64,000 nucleotides of DNA from an uncultured Erysipelotrichales bacterium (GCA_910579135.1 CAJTTM010000001.1:62001-126000); one strand, 5' to 3'. Positions 24,589-34,517 are shown, numbered from the stretch's first letter. Made by a program: numbers and translations. Notes: generated by a model not told the origin, from the sequence alone.

Positions 24589-25663
24589 TGTTTTAGTTTT
24601 TATGCTTGTATTAGGTTCGATTATAGCAATACATGAATTTGGACATTTTATAGCTGCTAAATATTTTGATGTATATTGTAGTCATTTTTCTATTGGGTTT
24701 GGACCCCGTTTATTTTCTAAAAAAGGAAAAGAAACTGAATATGAGATTAGAGCTTTACCAATTGGTGGGTTTGTTTCTATGGCAGGAGAGGCTGATCAAG
24801 AAGAAGTAGAAGAGATGAAAGATGTTCCTTTAGAAAGAACTTTAAAAGGAAAAAAGACTTATCAAAAAGTGATTATCTTTTTAGCTGGAGTATTTATGAA
24901 CTTTGTATTAGCAGTCATTGTTTTATTTGCTTCTAATTTAATGGCTGGACAAGTTCCTGTTGATAGGGTACAGATTGATGCAGTAGAAAATCAAACTCCT
25001 GCTGCTCAATATGGATTAAAGGCTAATGATATTATTGAAAAAATTTATGTAAAGGATTCAAAGAAAACAATATTGATAGATTCTTATGAAACATTTTCTA
25101 GTTCTCTTACAAAAGAAAACTTTGGTACAACTGATGATCATCCTTTAGTGACTGTACAAGTAAAAAGAGAAAATGAATCAAAAAATATCGATATGAAGTT
25201 ACAGTTTAATGAACAAACTCAAAATTATTATTTTGGAATTGTTTTTAAGACAAGAAGAATGAGTTTTATTGAAAGTATAACTTATACAGTGACTGATGTA
25301 AAAGAAATGAGTACATCTATTGTTGATGCTTTAAGACTGTTAGTTGTTAATTTTGCTTCAACAGTTAAACAATTATCTGGACCTGCTGGTATTTATCAAG
25401 TTACAGCCCAAGTTACTGAAACAGGACAGATTGCAAGTATATTTAGGCTTGTAGGACTTTTATCTATTAATATTGGTATATTTAATTTATTACCAATACC
25501 TGGACTAGATGGATGTCAGGTATTATTTGCAGTTGTTGAAAGAATAATAGGGAAAGAACTTCCACAGAAATTAAAACTTATCTTACAAATGGTTGGATTA
25601 GGATTAGTATTACTATTAATGTTCTTTGTCACATATCAAGATTTAATGAGAATATTTGGATGA
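24572..25663 (+). CDS. rseP: Site-2-type intramembrane protease RseP/RasP
   Basis: A 363-residue M50 protease that cleaves membrane-bound anti-sigma factors and signal-peptide remnants. The zinc motif HEFGH is in the first helix (about residue 18-22), a single PDZ domain lies at about 130-215, and the third ligand is in NLLPIPGLDG near 310. Four membrane helices. It precedes polC; proS, which lies between them in B. subtilis, is missing. Confidence 0.95.
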   Translation: MQNVINVLVFMLVLGSIIAIHEFGHFIAAKYFDVYCSHFSIGFGPRLFSKKGKETEYEIRALPIGGFVSMAGEADQEEVEEMKDVPLERTLKGKKTYQKVIIFLAGVFMNFVLAVIVLFASNLMAGQVPVDRVQIDAVENQTPAAQYGLKANDIIEKIYVKDSKKTILIDSYETFSSSLTKENFGTTDDHPLVTVQVKRENESKNIDMKLQFNEQTQNYYFGIVFKTRRMSFIESITYTVTDVKEMSTSIVDALRLLVVNFASTVKQLSGPAGIYQVTAQVTETGQIASIFRLVGLLSINIGIFNLLPIPGLDGCQVLFAVVERIIGKELPQKLKLILQMVGLGLVLLLMFFVTYQDLMRIFG

Positions 25664-25664
25664 A

Positions 25665-25688
25665 AAAAAGGGATTATAATCCCTTTTT
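25665..25688 (+). terminator. Terminator after rseP
   Basis: AAAAAGGGAT (25665-25674), TATA loop, ATCCCTTTTT (25679-25688). Confidence 0.85.
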
Positions 25689-25702
25689 AAAAGGAGGATT
25701 TT

Positions 25703-28700
25703 ATGGAAAATAAAATATGGATACTGTTAAAACAGTTGTCTATTAATGAGCAAGTTGATAAATTAAAAAATTCAACATTAAGAAAAGTCACTGTAAATCA
25801 AAATAATTTTTATAAATTTTATATACATACTTTACAGCTATTACCGCTAAAAGAAGTTCAAATTTTATTAGAAGCAAAAGATAAGTTTCCTTATCCTTGT
25901 GAGTTTGTTTTTGATTCGGTTTCTATTTATAATGAAAAAGAAATTATTGAATACATTGAATATATTTTTAATTCTTTAGGAAAGAAATATCCTTTATTAA
26001 AAACATTAGATTTAAGTAAATTACAATTTCAAGATAATGTTTTATCAATAGAGGTTATTAATGAGATTCAACTTCATCAAATGCAACAATTATATAAGGT
26101 CTTTGATAAATATTTTCATAATTTTGGTATTTATGTTGATTATAAAACTTATATTGATACAACTAATGATGAGTATCAACAAATTCAAGATGAGATGTCA
26201 TCTGCTAATGAAGTCATTGTAGATGAAGCATTATTTGATACTTCCTTTCAAGTTGAAGAGAAAAAAGAAACTCCTAAACCTAAGAAATATTCTTATAAAA
26301 AAGAATATTATAATATGCGTTTAAAAGACATTACTAATGATATTAGAGATGTGTGTGTTCAAGGTTTTGTTTTTAAAGTAGATAATAGAACATTAAAGAC
26401 TGGTAAGACATTACAAACATTATATATTACTGATTATACTGATAGTATTATTATTAAACGTTTTGAAAATAAATTAGGAAATTCTAAAGAAGAAATCGGT
26501 AAAATTGGAAAAGGAAATTGTTGGGTTAAGGTTAATGGTAATGTAGAGTTTGATAACTATATGAAAGATACTGTTATTACTGCTAGAAATGTTGAAATTA
26601 TTAAAGCACCAGAAGTCAGAAAGGATGATGCTCCTAAAAAGCGTATAGAGCTTCATGCTCATTCGAAGATGTCTTCTATGGATGGTATTGCCTCTATTAG
26701 TGATTATGTTAATAGAGCTGTTTATTGGGGGCATAAGGCGATTGCAGTAACTGATCATGGAAATGTTCAATCATTTCCTGAAGCACAAATGGCTACTGCT
26801 AAAAAAGATATTAAGATGATCTATGGTGTAGAGATGTATATGGTGGATCCTGAGTTTACTATTGTTTATAATGAAAAACCATTATCTTTAAGAGATTTAA
26901 CATTTGTTTCTTTTGATTTAGAAACAACGGGATTATCTGTATTAGATGATGATATTACTGAATTTGGTGCTGTGAAGATAAAAAATGGACAAGAAATTGA
27001 TAGATTACAAAGTCTTATTAAACCGAATAAAAAGATTAGTGAGAAGATTACAAAATTAACACATATAACTAATGAAGATGTTATGAATGCTCCAACAATT
27101 GAGGAGTTTTTACCTAAAATATTAGAATTCTTTGGTGATGATGTTTTAGTTGCTCATAATGCAACCTTTGATGTTGGATTTATAAATGAAATTTTAAGAC
27201 GTCATAATATGCCTAGTCTTAATAATCCATGGATAGATACGCTTCCTTTAGGATGGAAGATATTACCTGATTTGAAGTTTTTTAGATTAGGTAATATCGC
27301 AAGACATTATCGTATTGCTTATGATGGAGAGGTTGCTCATAGAGCTGATTATGATGCTGATGTACTTGCTTCTGTATTTAATATGATGCTTAATGATTTA
27401 ATGAAGATGGATTGTGTTAATCTTGATGATATTAATAAAATTGAATGTTCATATGCTTATAAAATTGTAAGACCAAAACATATGTGTGTATTAGCAAAAA
27501 ATAAAGATGGACTAAAAAATATGTTTAAACTTGTTTCAGAAGCCAATACAACATATTTTGAAAAAGTAGCTCGTATCCCTAGAAATCGTTTAGAATATTA
27601 TAGGGAAGGATTACTATTTGGTAGTGGATGTTATAATTCGGAAATCTATGAGCTTGCGATGACTCGAAGTATTGAGGAATTAAGGAAAGCAATTGAATTT
27701 TATGATTATATAGAAATTTTACCACTAGATATTTGTAAATATTTTGTTGAAAGAGGTAGAGTTGATACTGAAGATGATTTAAAACGTATTTTAAGACGTA
27801 TTGTTGATACTGCTAATGAGATGGGAAAAATGATTGTTGCTACAGGTGATGTACATTACGTTGATCAAAAAGATAAGATTTATCGTGATGTATTTACTTG
27901 TAACCCTAAAATTGGATTGGGTGGTACATTACATCCATTAACTGATCGTCATAATCCTCAAGCATGGACACCAGATGAATATTTAAGAACAACTCAAGAA
28001 ATGATGGATAGTTTACCATATTTAACTGAAGAAGAAAAATATGAATATGTTGTTGAAAATACCAATAAGATTGCAGATATGATTGATGGAGACTTCCATG
28101 TTGTTCATGATAAATTATTTACTCCTCATATTGATAATGCAGATGAGAATTTAAGAAAATTATGTTTTGAAAATGCTCATAAACAATATGGTGAAGTTTT
28201 ACCTGATATAGTAGAAAAACGTCTAACAAAAGAGTTAGATAATATTATTAAACATGGATTTGGAGTCATTTATTATATTGCCCATAAATTAGTTAAAAAA
28301 TCTAATGATGCAGGCTATCTAGTAGGAAGCCGTGGGTCAGTTGGTTCTTCTTTTGTTGCAACTATGGCAAACATTTCAGAAGTTAATCCATTACCACCTC
28401 ATTATTATTGTCCACATTGTCAATATAATGAATTTGTCGAAATTGAAGATATTGTTAATGGATATGATTTACCTGATAAAATGTGTCCTAAATGTGGTCA
28501 TAAGATGAAAGGTGATGGACATAATATTCCATTTGAAACTTTCTTAGGATTTAATGCTGATAAAGTTCCAGATATTGACTTAAATTTCTCTGGTGATTAT
28601 CAACCAACTGCTCATGCTTATACAAAAGAAATTTTTGGAGATACTCATGTATATCGTGCAGGGACTATTTCTACAGTTGCTGAAAAGACTGCTTATGGAT

Positions 28701-30031
28701 ATGCAAAAGGTTATGCTGAGTTAATGGGGATTGATAATCGTATTAGAGGAGCAGAGCTTGAAAGAATTGCGAAAGGGTGTACTGGTGTTAAACGTACAAC
28801 AGGACAACATCCAGGGGGTATTATTGTTATTCCTTCAGACATGGATGTTTATGATTTTACTGCATATCAATATCCTGCTGATGATTTAAATGCAGAATGG
28901 AAGACAACTCACTTTGACTTCCATGCAATTCATGATAACGTCTTAAAATTTGATATTTTAGGTCACGTTGATCCTACAGTTATAAGAATGTTACAAGATT
29001 TAACTGGTATTAATCCTAAAGATATTCCAACAAATGACAAACGTGTTATGAGTTTGTTTACATCATCCAAAGCTCTAGGAATAGATTTATCTTATATGAA
29101 TTGTAAAAGTGGAGCTTTAGGACTTCCAGAGTTTGGAACCAAATTTGCTAGAAGCATGTTAGATACAACAAAACCTAATTCATTTAGTGATTTGGTCATT
29201 ATATCAGGTTTATCTCATGGAACAGATGTTTACTTAGGGAATGCTGAAACTCTTATTTCTTCTGGTACTTGTACTTTAAAACAGGTTATTGGATGTCGAG
29301 ATGATATTATGGTTTATTTAATAGAAAAAGGGCTTCCAAACAAAGATGCTTTTGATATCATGGAATGTGTACGTAAAGGTAAATCACCAGTTGTTTTTCC
29401 AGAGAAAAAATATGAAGAGTTAATGAAAAAACATAATGTTCCTAATTGGTACATAGAATCATGTAAGAAAATAAAATACATGTTCCCCAAAGCTCATGCA
29501 GCAGCTTATGTATTAAGTGCGATTCGTGTAGCTTGGTGGAAACTTTATTATCCAAGAGAATACTATGCTGTATATTTTTCTACAAGATGTGATTTCTTTG
29601 ATATTGAAACTCTTATTCAAGGAAAAGAAATGATATTTTCGCGTTATAGTGAAATCCTAAATATGAAACAAGAGGGTATTAAAGTTTCAAATAAAGATGA
29701 AGGATTGATTACTGTTTTTGAGGTTGCTATGGAAATGTATGATCGTGGTTATCATTTTAACAATATTAATTTAGATTTATCAGAATCTAGTGTCTTTATT
29801 GCTGATCCTAACGATGATAATGGTATATTACCACCATTTACATCAGTTGATGGATTAGGGTCTGCTGTAGGTGATTCAGTAGTAGCAGCCAGAAATAAAG
29901 GAACCTTCTTATCCAAAGAAGATGTTATTAAACGTACAAAATTAAATAATAGTCAAATTGATTTCCTTTCTAAAATTGGTGTATTTAATCATCTCTCTGA
30001 GGAAAATCAAATGAGTTTATTTGATTTATAG
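25703..30031 (+). CDS. polC: DNA polymerase III PolC-type alpha subunit
   Basis: The replicative polymerase of low-GC Gram-positives, 1442 residues. Domains in order: N-terminal region (1-210), OB fold (about 215-310), PHP part one (LHAHSKMSSMDG at about 315), the inserted DEDD proofreading exonuclease (SFDLETTG near 404), PHP part two, a zinc finger of two CxxC pairs at about 903-935 (CPHC, CPKC), then the catalytic core with PDIDLNFSGDYQ near 957. SD AAGGAGG. The PolC type itself argues for a Firmicute host. Confidence 0.98.
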   Translation: MENKIWILLKQLSINEQVDKLKNSTLRKVTVNQNNFYKFYIHTLQLLPLKEVQILLEAKDKFPYPCEFVFDSVSIYNEKEIIEYIEYIFNSLGKKYPLLKTLDLSKLQFQDNVLSIEVINEIQLHQMQQLYKVFDKYFHNFGIYVDYKTYIDTTNDEYQQIQDEMSSANEVIVDEALFDTSFQVEEKKETPKPKKYSYKKEYYNMRLKDITNDIRDVCVQGFVFKVDNRTLKTGKTLQTLYITDYTDSIIIKRFENKLGNSKEEIGKIGKGNCWVKVNGNVEFDNYMKDTVITARNVEIIKAPEVRKDDAPKKRIELHAHSKMSSMDGIASISDYVNRAVYWGHKAIAVTDHGNVQSFPEAQMATAKKDIKMIYGVEMYMVDPEFTIVYNEKPLSLRDLTFVSFDLETTGLSVLDDDITEFGAVKIKNGQEIDRLQSLIKPNKKISEKITKLTHITNEDVMNAPTIEEFLPKILEFFGDDVLVAHNATFDVGFINEILRRHNMPSLNNPWIDTLPLGWKILPDLKFFRLGNIARHYRIAYDGEVAHRADYDADVLASVFNMMLNDLMKMDCVNLDDINKIECSYAYKIVRPKHMCVLAKNKDGLKNMFKLVSEANTTYFEKVARIPRNRLEYYREGLLFGSGCYNSEIYELAMTRSIEELRKAIEFYDYIEILPLDICKYFVERGRVDTEDDLKRILRRIVDTANEMGKMIVATGDVHYVDQKDKIYRDVFTCNPKIGLGGTLHPLTDRHNPQAWTPDEYLRTTQEMMDSLPYLTEEEKYEYVVENTNKIADMIDGDFHVVHDKLFTPHIDNADENLRKLCFENAHKQYGEVLPDIVEKRLTKELDNIIKHGFGVIYYIAHKLVKKSNDAGYLVGSRGSVGSSFVATMANISEVNPLPPHYYCPHCQYNEFVEIEDIVNGYDLPDKMCPKCGHKMKGDGHNIPFETFLGFNADKVPDIDLNFSGDYQPTAHAYTKEIFGDTHVYRAGTISTVAEKTAYGYAKGYAELMGIDNRIRGAELERIAKGCTGVKRTTGQHPGGIIVIPSDMDVYDFTAYQYPADDLNAEWKTTHFDFHAIHDNVLKFDILGHVDPTVIRMLQDLTGINPKDIPTNDKRVMSLFTSSKALGIDLSYMNCKSGALGLPEFGTKFARSMLDTTKPNSFSDLVIISGLSHGTDVYLGNAETLISSGTCTLKQVIGCRDDIMVYLIEKGLPNKDAFDIMECVRKGKSPVVFPEKKYEELMKKHNVPNWYIESCKKIKYMFPKAHAAAYVLSAIRVAWWKLYYPREYYAVYFSTRCDFFDIETLIQGKEMIFSRYSEILNMKQEGIKVSNKDEGLITVFEVAMEMYDRGYHFNNINLDLSESSVFIADPNDDNGILPPFTSVDGLGSAVGDSVVAARNKGTFLSKEDVIKRTKLNNSQIDFLSKIGVFNHLSEENQMSLFDL

Positions 30032-30040
30032 GAGGTATAT

Positions 30041-30376
30041 ATGATAAAAGAAATAAAAAAGAATATGTTCGATGGAGAAGGTGAAGTTCATTTTCAACAT
30101 ATTTTAACTGATAAACAAAAAAATGGGATGTTAAGAGTATATGCACATGTAACCGTTATGCCACATAGTTCAATTGGTTTTCATACACATCATGGAGATG
30201 GAGAGTCTTATTATATATTAGATGGTGAAGGATATTATAATGATGGAGAAAAGGAATATTTAATCAAAAAAGGGGATACTACATTTACTGATGATGGTGA
30301 AAGTCATGGACTTGTTAATAGAAATGATAAACCATTAGAAGTGATGGCACTTATTATTTATACAAAGCAAAAATAA
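30041..30376 (+). CDS. Small cupin-fold protein
   Basis: A 111-residue single cupin domain. Metal-binding motif one is visible as IGFHTHHGDGESYYILDGEG (residues about 46-65: two His, one Glu), and motif two as DDGESHGLVN (about 86-95). The ligand and function cannot be told; such stand-alone cupins bind sugars or small acids or act as isomerases. It begins 10 bases after polC with SD GGAGG, so it may ride on the polC transcript. Confidence 0.85.
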   Translation: MIKEIKKNMFDGEGEVHFQHILTDKQKNGMLRVYAHVTVMPHSSIGFHTHHGDGESYYILDGEGYYNDGEKEYLIKKGDTTFTDDGESHGLVNRNDKPLEVMALIIYTKQK

Positions 30377-30434
30377 GCATATTGTTTTATTTATAACTCA
30401 ATAAGCTTTATAATGTATAAAATGGAGGTTTTAT

Positions 30435-31214
30435 ATGGTTAATTGTTTATTAGGGTTATTGATTCCCTTTATAGGAACCTTATTAGGTTCTGCAATGGTA
30501 TTTTTTATTAAAGACCAATTAAATAATAAAGTTCAAAAAGGATTACTTGGTTTTGCATCAGGTGTTATGATAGCTGCAAGTGTATGGTCATTACTTATAC
30601 CAGCAATGGATTATAGTTCATATATGGGAAAAATGGCTTTTATTCCAGCAGCATTAGGGTTGATGTTAGGTGTTTTATTTTTATTAATATTAGATGAAAA
30701 TATTCCTCATTTACATTTACAAGACCCCAAACCCGAAGGAAGAAAAAGTCATTTGAAGAAAACAACAATGATGCTATTTGCAGTGACTTTACATAATATT
30801 CCTGAAGGTATGGCAGTAGGAATTGTACTATCTGCAATGATGCAAGGTTCAGCAACCTTATCTTTAATGTCTGCTCTTACATTATCTATAGGTATTGCTA
30901 TTCAAAACTTTCCTGAAGGAGCAATTATTTCAATGCCTTTAAAAAATGAAGGAATGTCTTCTTCTAAAGCATTTCTATTAGGTGGATTATCAGGAATTGT
31001 AGAACCAATAGCAGGATTGATTACAATTTTATTATCTAGTTTTATACAATCGGTATTACCATATCTTTTATCATTTGCAGCAGGAGCGATGATTTATGTT
31101 GTTGTTGAAGAACTTATACCAGAAGCTTCACAAGGAGAGCATTCTAATATCGCAACAATAGGTTTTACTTTAGGTTTTGTAATTATGATGATTTTAGATA
31201 TTACTTTAGGATGA
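30435..31214 (+). CDS. ZIP-family metal transporter
   Basis: A 259-residue membrane protein with about eight helices. The metal-site motifs HNIPEGMAVG (helix IV) and QNFPEGAI (helix V) are intact, marking a ZIP importer of zinc or related divalent cations. A His-containing loop (IPHLHLQDPKPEG) lies between helices III and IV. SD ATGGAGG. Followed by a strong terminator. Confidence 0.93.
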   Translation: MVNCLLGLLIPFIGTLLGSAMVFFIKDQLNNKVQKGLLGFASGVMIAASVWSLLIPAMDYSSYMGKMAFIPAALGLMLGVLFLLILDENIPHLHLQDPKPEGRKSHLKKTTMMLFAVTLHNIPEGMAVGIVLSAMMQGSATLSLMSALTLSIGIAIQNFPEGAIISMPLKNEGMSSSKAFLLGGLSGIVEPIAGLITILLSSFIQSVLPYLLSFAAGAMIYVVVEELIPEASQGEHSNIATIGFTLGFVIMMILDITLG

Positions 31215-31236
31215 GTGAAAGACTCATCCTTTTTTC
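31208..31236 (+). terminator. Terminator after the ZIP transporter
   Basis: AGGATGAGT (31208-31216), GAAAG, ACTCATCCT (31222-31230), T run to 31236. Confidence 0.92.
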
Positions 31237-31238
31237 AT

Positions 31239-31265
31239 AAAAAAACACAATATTATTTATTGTGT
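31239..31265 (-). terminator. Terminator of the DUF1836 gene
   Basis: On the minus strand ACACAATA (31265-31258), five-base loop, TATTGTGT (31252-31245), then a run of T's (A's on the plus strand at 31239-31245). Confidence 0.85.
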
Positions 31266-31273
31266 AAATTATA

Positions 31274-31819
31274 TTAGTCTTCTTTATAATAATTATCTAT
31301 AATTTTTTGAGCAATATTTTGATAAAAAGTACTTAAAGAACTTATAATCAATAGTAATGATAATAAAGATTCAGCATCATCACAATCATAATGACTTTCT
31401 TGAATAAAATTAATAATATCATTTGATTTATCTTCAATTAAAGATTTGATTGTATCAAGATATTGCTGATAAATAGGTTCAATCTGTTTTGTATCTTCAT
31501 GAAAAGGAGCTAATACATTTTTAATTTCTTGAATAGTAATTGTATTTTTTAAAGAATAAATAATTAACATTTGAATAATATGTTCTTTACTATATTTTTT
31601 CCCTTTAATAGGTTTTAAAATCCCTTCTTTGGAATAGTTATTTATCATTGTTTTTGTAATTAACTTATCATCTTCGTTTCTTTTATGATTACTTAAAAAA
31701 GTTTCAAATAAAGTCATAATTTGATCCATATATAAATCAAGACAGGGTATATCTTTAGGGTCTAAATAACTTCTTTGAGAAACTTCTCCAACTATTTCTT
31801 CTAATGTTGTATTATTCAC
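31274..31819 (-). CDS. DUF1836 domain protein, possible regulator
   Basis: About 181 residues, helical. The diagnostic DUF1836 stretch is LITKTMINNYSKEGILKP followed by GKKYSKEHIIQMLIIY near residues 55-90, a winged-helix-like or MerR-like layout. Function is not established. I take GTG 31819 as start because GAGGTGAT lies just before it; a GTG at 31828 is part of that SD. It is divergent from a hemolysin III gene, an arrangement seen in other Firmicutes, and an inverted repeat lies between them. Confidence 0.75.
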   Translation of the reverse strand: MNNTTLEEIVGEVSQRSYLDPKDIPCLDLYMDQIMTLFETFLSNHKRNEDDKLITKTMINNYSKEGILKPIKGKKYSKEHIIQMLIIYSLKNTITIQEIKNVLAPFHEDTKQIEPIYQQYLDTIKSLIEDKSNDIINFIQESHYDCDDAESLLSLLLIISSLSTFYQNIAQKIIDNYYKED

Positions 31820-31907
31820 TATAATCACCTCATATAAATAATATATGAAAAATGAATTTATATCAATAGTGGATTGACTTTTATTTGATATAGGTATAAC
31901 ATATATA

Positions 31908-31932
31908 TTATATAGTAACCAAAACTATATAA
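31908..31932 (+). promoter_or_regulatory. Inverted repeat between DUF1836 and hemolysin III genes
   Basis: TTATATAGT (31908-31916), 7 bases, ACTATATAA (31924-31932): a perfect 9-base repeat ending right at the SD AAGGAGG of the hemolysin III gene. TTGACT at 31874-31879 may be the -35 of that gene, putting the repeat near or just past the start of transcription, where a repressor site would be expected. Confidence 0.55.
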
Positions 31933-31944
31933 GGAGGTGTAGGT

Positions 31945-32595
31945 ATGAAATTCTTTAAAAAAGCTATGGACCCAGTAAGTTCAGAAACACATTTTATTGG
32001 TGCTTGTATGTCTGTATTAGGTTTTTTTATTATGATTTTGATGTGTATTTATAATGAAGTAAATATATTTGATAGCATTGGTGTTATTGTATTTTGCGTA
32101 TCTTTAATTTGTTTATATTCTGCAAGTTCAATTTATCATTATTTTCGTGGAAAGGAAAAAATCAAATTAATATTACGTAAATTAGATCATTCTATGATCT
32201 ATGTATTGATAGTTGGAACTTATACTCCAATTGTTATAAGTTGTATGTCAATGAATAAAGCAATGTGTTTTTTATTGATATTATGGAGCATAGCTTTAAT
32301 TGGTGTTATATTAAAAATCGTATGGATTGAAGCTCCTCGATTTATTTCAACCATTATTTATTTAATATTAGGATGGTCTATAGTTTTTGATTTTCAATCC
32401 TTTTCTATTTTACCATTATCCATTTTTTCTTTAATTGCGGCAGGGGGGATTGCTTATTCAATAGGTGCTATTATTTATATTATTAAGAAACCTAATATAA
32501 GTAAGTTGTTTGGTTTTCATGAATTATTTCATATTTTTGTGATGGTTGGTTCTTTATTTCATTATATTGCGATATTTATGTTATTTATGAGGTGA
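31945..32595 (+). CDS. Hemolysin III / PAQR-family membrane protein (YqfA-like)
   Basis: A 216-residue protein with seven membrane helices. Typical motifs of the bacterial HlyIII/PAQR family are present: ETHFIGACMS at the start, YSASSIYHYF, KLDHSMIYVLIVGTYTP, and the C-terminal FHELFHIFVMVGSLFHY with conserved His residues thought to bind a metal. Members resemble adiponectin receptors and affect membrane lipid state; the name hemolysin is historical. SD AAGGAGGTG. Confidence 0.92.
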   Translation: MKFFKKAMDPVSSETHFIGACMSVLGFFIMILMCIYNEVNIFDSIGVIVFCVSLICLYSASSIYHYFRGKEKIKLILRKLDHSMIYVLIVGTYTPIVISCMSMNKAMCFLLILWSIALIGVILKIVWIEAPRFISTIIYLILGWSIVFDFQSFSILPLSIFSLIAAGGIAYSIGAIIYIIKKPNISKLFGFHELFHIFVMVGSLFHYIAIFMLFMR

Positions 32596-32657
32596 TTTTA
32601 TCACCTCATATTTGTATTCTTAATTAATGTTTGTTATAATACCAATTGGTGATAGAA

Positions 32658-33164
32658 ATGAAAAAATTAGGTTTAACTAAAAATATAATTGTTTTATATA
32701 TAATAAGCTTTTTGATTATTGTAATAGGTGATCAATACACGAAGTATGTTATAGCTCAAAAGATGCCTCTAGGAAGTAGTTATACAATCATAGATAATTT
32801 CTTTTATTTTACATATGTTCATAATGCTGGAGCAGCATGGGGAATCCTACAAGGAAAATTAAATGTTTTCTTTATTATTTCTATAGTTGCAGCTATAGCG
32901 ATTGTTTATTACTTTATCAAATCCCAATCTTATCAAAAACTTATGAGATATGGACTTGTTTTAATGTTTAGTGGTATGCTAGGTAATTTAATTGATAGAA
33001 TAATGTTCTCTTATGTTAGAGATTTTATTGATTTTATTATTTTGGGTTATAATTTTCCTGTTTTTAATATAGCAGATATGGCTATTGTTGTTGGAGTTGG
33101 TTTATTGTTGTTTGAATTCGGAGTAGAGGAGTATAAAGTATGGAAGTTATCAAAATCGCAGTAG
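32658..33164 (+). CDS. lspA: Lipoprotein signal peptidase II
   Basis: Cleaves signal peptides of diacylglyceryl-modified prolipoproteins. The 168-residue protein has four membrane helices and the conserved blocks VHNAGAAWGI, GNLIDRIMFSYVRDFID and FPVFNIADMAI; the two catalytic Asp are in the second and third blocks. ATG 32658 is taken as start because GGTGAT lies just before it; the TTG/GTG codons upstream belong to the SD. It overlaps rluD by 25 bases, the same pair as in B. subtilis. Confidence 0.96.
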   Translation: MKKLGLTKNIIVLYIISFLIIVIGDQYTKYVIAQKMPLGSSYTIIDNFFYFTYVHNAGAAWGILQGKLNVFFIISIVAAIAIVYYFIKSQSYQKLMRYGLVLMFSGMLGNLIDRIMFSYVRDFIDFIILGYNFPVFNIADMAIVVGVGLLLFEFGVEEYKVWKLSKSQ

Positions 33165-34060
33165 AAGAAGAATATGAACGTCAAAGATTAGATAAGTTTT
33201 TAAGTTTAAAGATGTCTGATTATTCAAGAAGTCAAATTCAAGATATGATAAAAAAAGGAAATATTTCTTTAAATGATAAAATTTTAAAATCAAGTTATAA
33301 AGTTGTTAATGGTGATAATATTGAAGTTATTATTGATGATCCTATTTCTACAGATATTCTTCCTGAGGATATACCTTTGAATATTGTTTATGAAGATAGT
33401 GATGTGATTGTTGTTAATAAACCTTCTGGAATGATTGTTCATCCTTCAAGCGGTATTTATTCTCAAACATTAGTCAATGCATTATTATATCATTGTCATG
33501 ACTTATCAGGAATCAATGGAGTACAAAGACCTGGTATAGTTCATCGGATTGATAAAGAAACAAGTGGTTTGTTGATGGTTGCGAAAAATGATAAAGCTCA
33601 TCAGTCTTTAAGTGAACAACTTGCTAATCATACAGTTACAAGACGATATGTTGCTTTGGTACATGGTGTTATTCCTCATGATTATGGGCGTATTGAAGCA
33701 CCAATTGGTAGAGATGTAAAGGATCGTCAAAAGATGTGTTGTACTGATAAAAACAGTAAAGAAGCTATTACTAATTTTAAAGTTTTAGAGAGATTTGAAA
33801 ATATGACACTAGTAGAATGTCGATTAGAAACCGGTAGAACACACCAAATACGTGTTCATATGGCTTATATAGGCTATCCTGTTTATGGTGATCCAAAATA
33901 TGGAAAAAGGAAAGATGATATAACTTATGGACAATATTTACATGCGAAAATTTTAGGATTTATACATCCAAGTACAAATGAAGAAATGTTGTTTGATAGT
34001 GAATTACCAGATTATTTTAAAGAAAAAATAAATGAGTTAAGGAGTGATATAAATGAATAA
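33140..34060 (+). CDS. rluD: RluD-type 23S rRNA pseudouridine synthase
   Basis: A 306-residue protein with an N-terminal S4-like RNA-binding domain (RLDKFLSLKMSDYSRSQIQDMI at 14-35) and the catalytic domain. The nucleophile Asp is in VHRIDKETSGLL near residue 138, and ECRLETGRTHQIRVHMAYIG is the second signature. It pseudouridylates 23S rRNA, probably in helix 69; the exact targets cannot be read from sequence. It overlaps the downstream deaminase gene by eight bases. Confidence 0.93.
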   Translation: MEVIKIAVEEEYERQRLDKFLSLKMSDYSRSQIQDMIKKGNISLNDKILKSSYKVVNGDNIEVIIDDPISTDILPEDIPLNIVYEDSDVIVVNKPSGMIVHPSSGIYSQTLVNALLYHCHDLSGINGVQRPGIVHRIDKETSGLLMVAKNDKAHQSLSEQLANHTVTRRYVALVHGVIPHDYGRIEAPIGRDVKDRQKMCCTDKNSKEAITNFKVLERFENMTLVECRLETGRTHQIRVHMAYIGYPVYGDPKYGKRKDDITYGQYLHAKILGFIHPSTNEEMLFDSELPDYFKEKINELRSDINE

Positions 34061-34517
34061 GTTAATAAGTTGGGATCAATATTTTATGGGTATTGCTAAA
34101 CTCTCTGCATATCGTTCAAAAGATCCTAATACACAAGTAGGAGCATGTATTGTTTCTCCTGAAAATAAAATTGTTGGAGTAGGGTATAATGGTTTACCAT
34201 GGGGATGTGATGATGCTGATTTCCCATGGGATAAAAGAGAAGGTGGACTCTATGATACAAAATATGCATATGTTGTTCATGCTGAATTAAATGCTATTTT
34301 AAATAGTACTCAGAATTTAAAGGGATGTCGTATTTATGTTTCACTTTTCCCGTGCCATGAATGTGTAAAAGCTATTATTCAAAGTGGTATTTCTCAAATT
34401 ATTTATGAAGATGATAAATATAATCAATCTCCAAGTGATTTAGCTGCCAAAAGAATGCTTGATAGTGCTAAAGTTGCATATAAAAAAATACCATGTTTTG
34501 ATATAGAAATAAAATAG
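34053..34517 (+). CDS. dCMP deaminase (ComEB-like)
   Basis: A 154-residue zinc deaminase converting dCMP to dUMP for thymidylate synthesis. Zinc motif one is VHAELNAIL (His and the proton-shuttle Glu) and motif two PCHECVKAII. The N-terminal MGIAKLSAYRSKDPNTQVGA is characteristic of the dCMP deaminase group rather than cytidine deaminases. It is coupled to rluD. SD AAGGAGTGAT. Confidence 0.9.
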   Translation: MNKLISWDQYFMGIAKLSAYRSKDPNTQVGACIVSPENKIVGVGYNGLPWGCDDADFPWDKREGGLYDTKYAYVVHAELNAILNSTQNLKGCRIYVSLFPCHECVKAIIQSGISQIIYEDDKYNQSPSDLAAKRMLDSAKVAYKKIPCFDIEIK

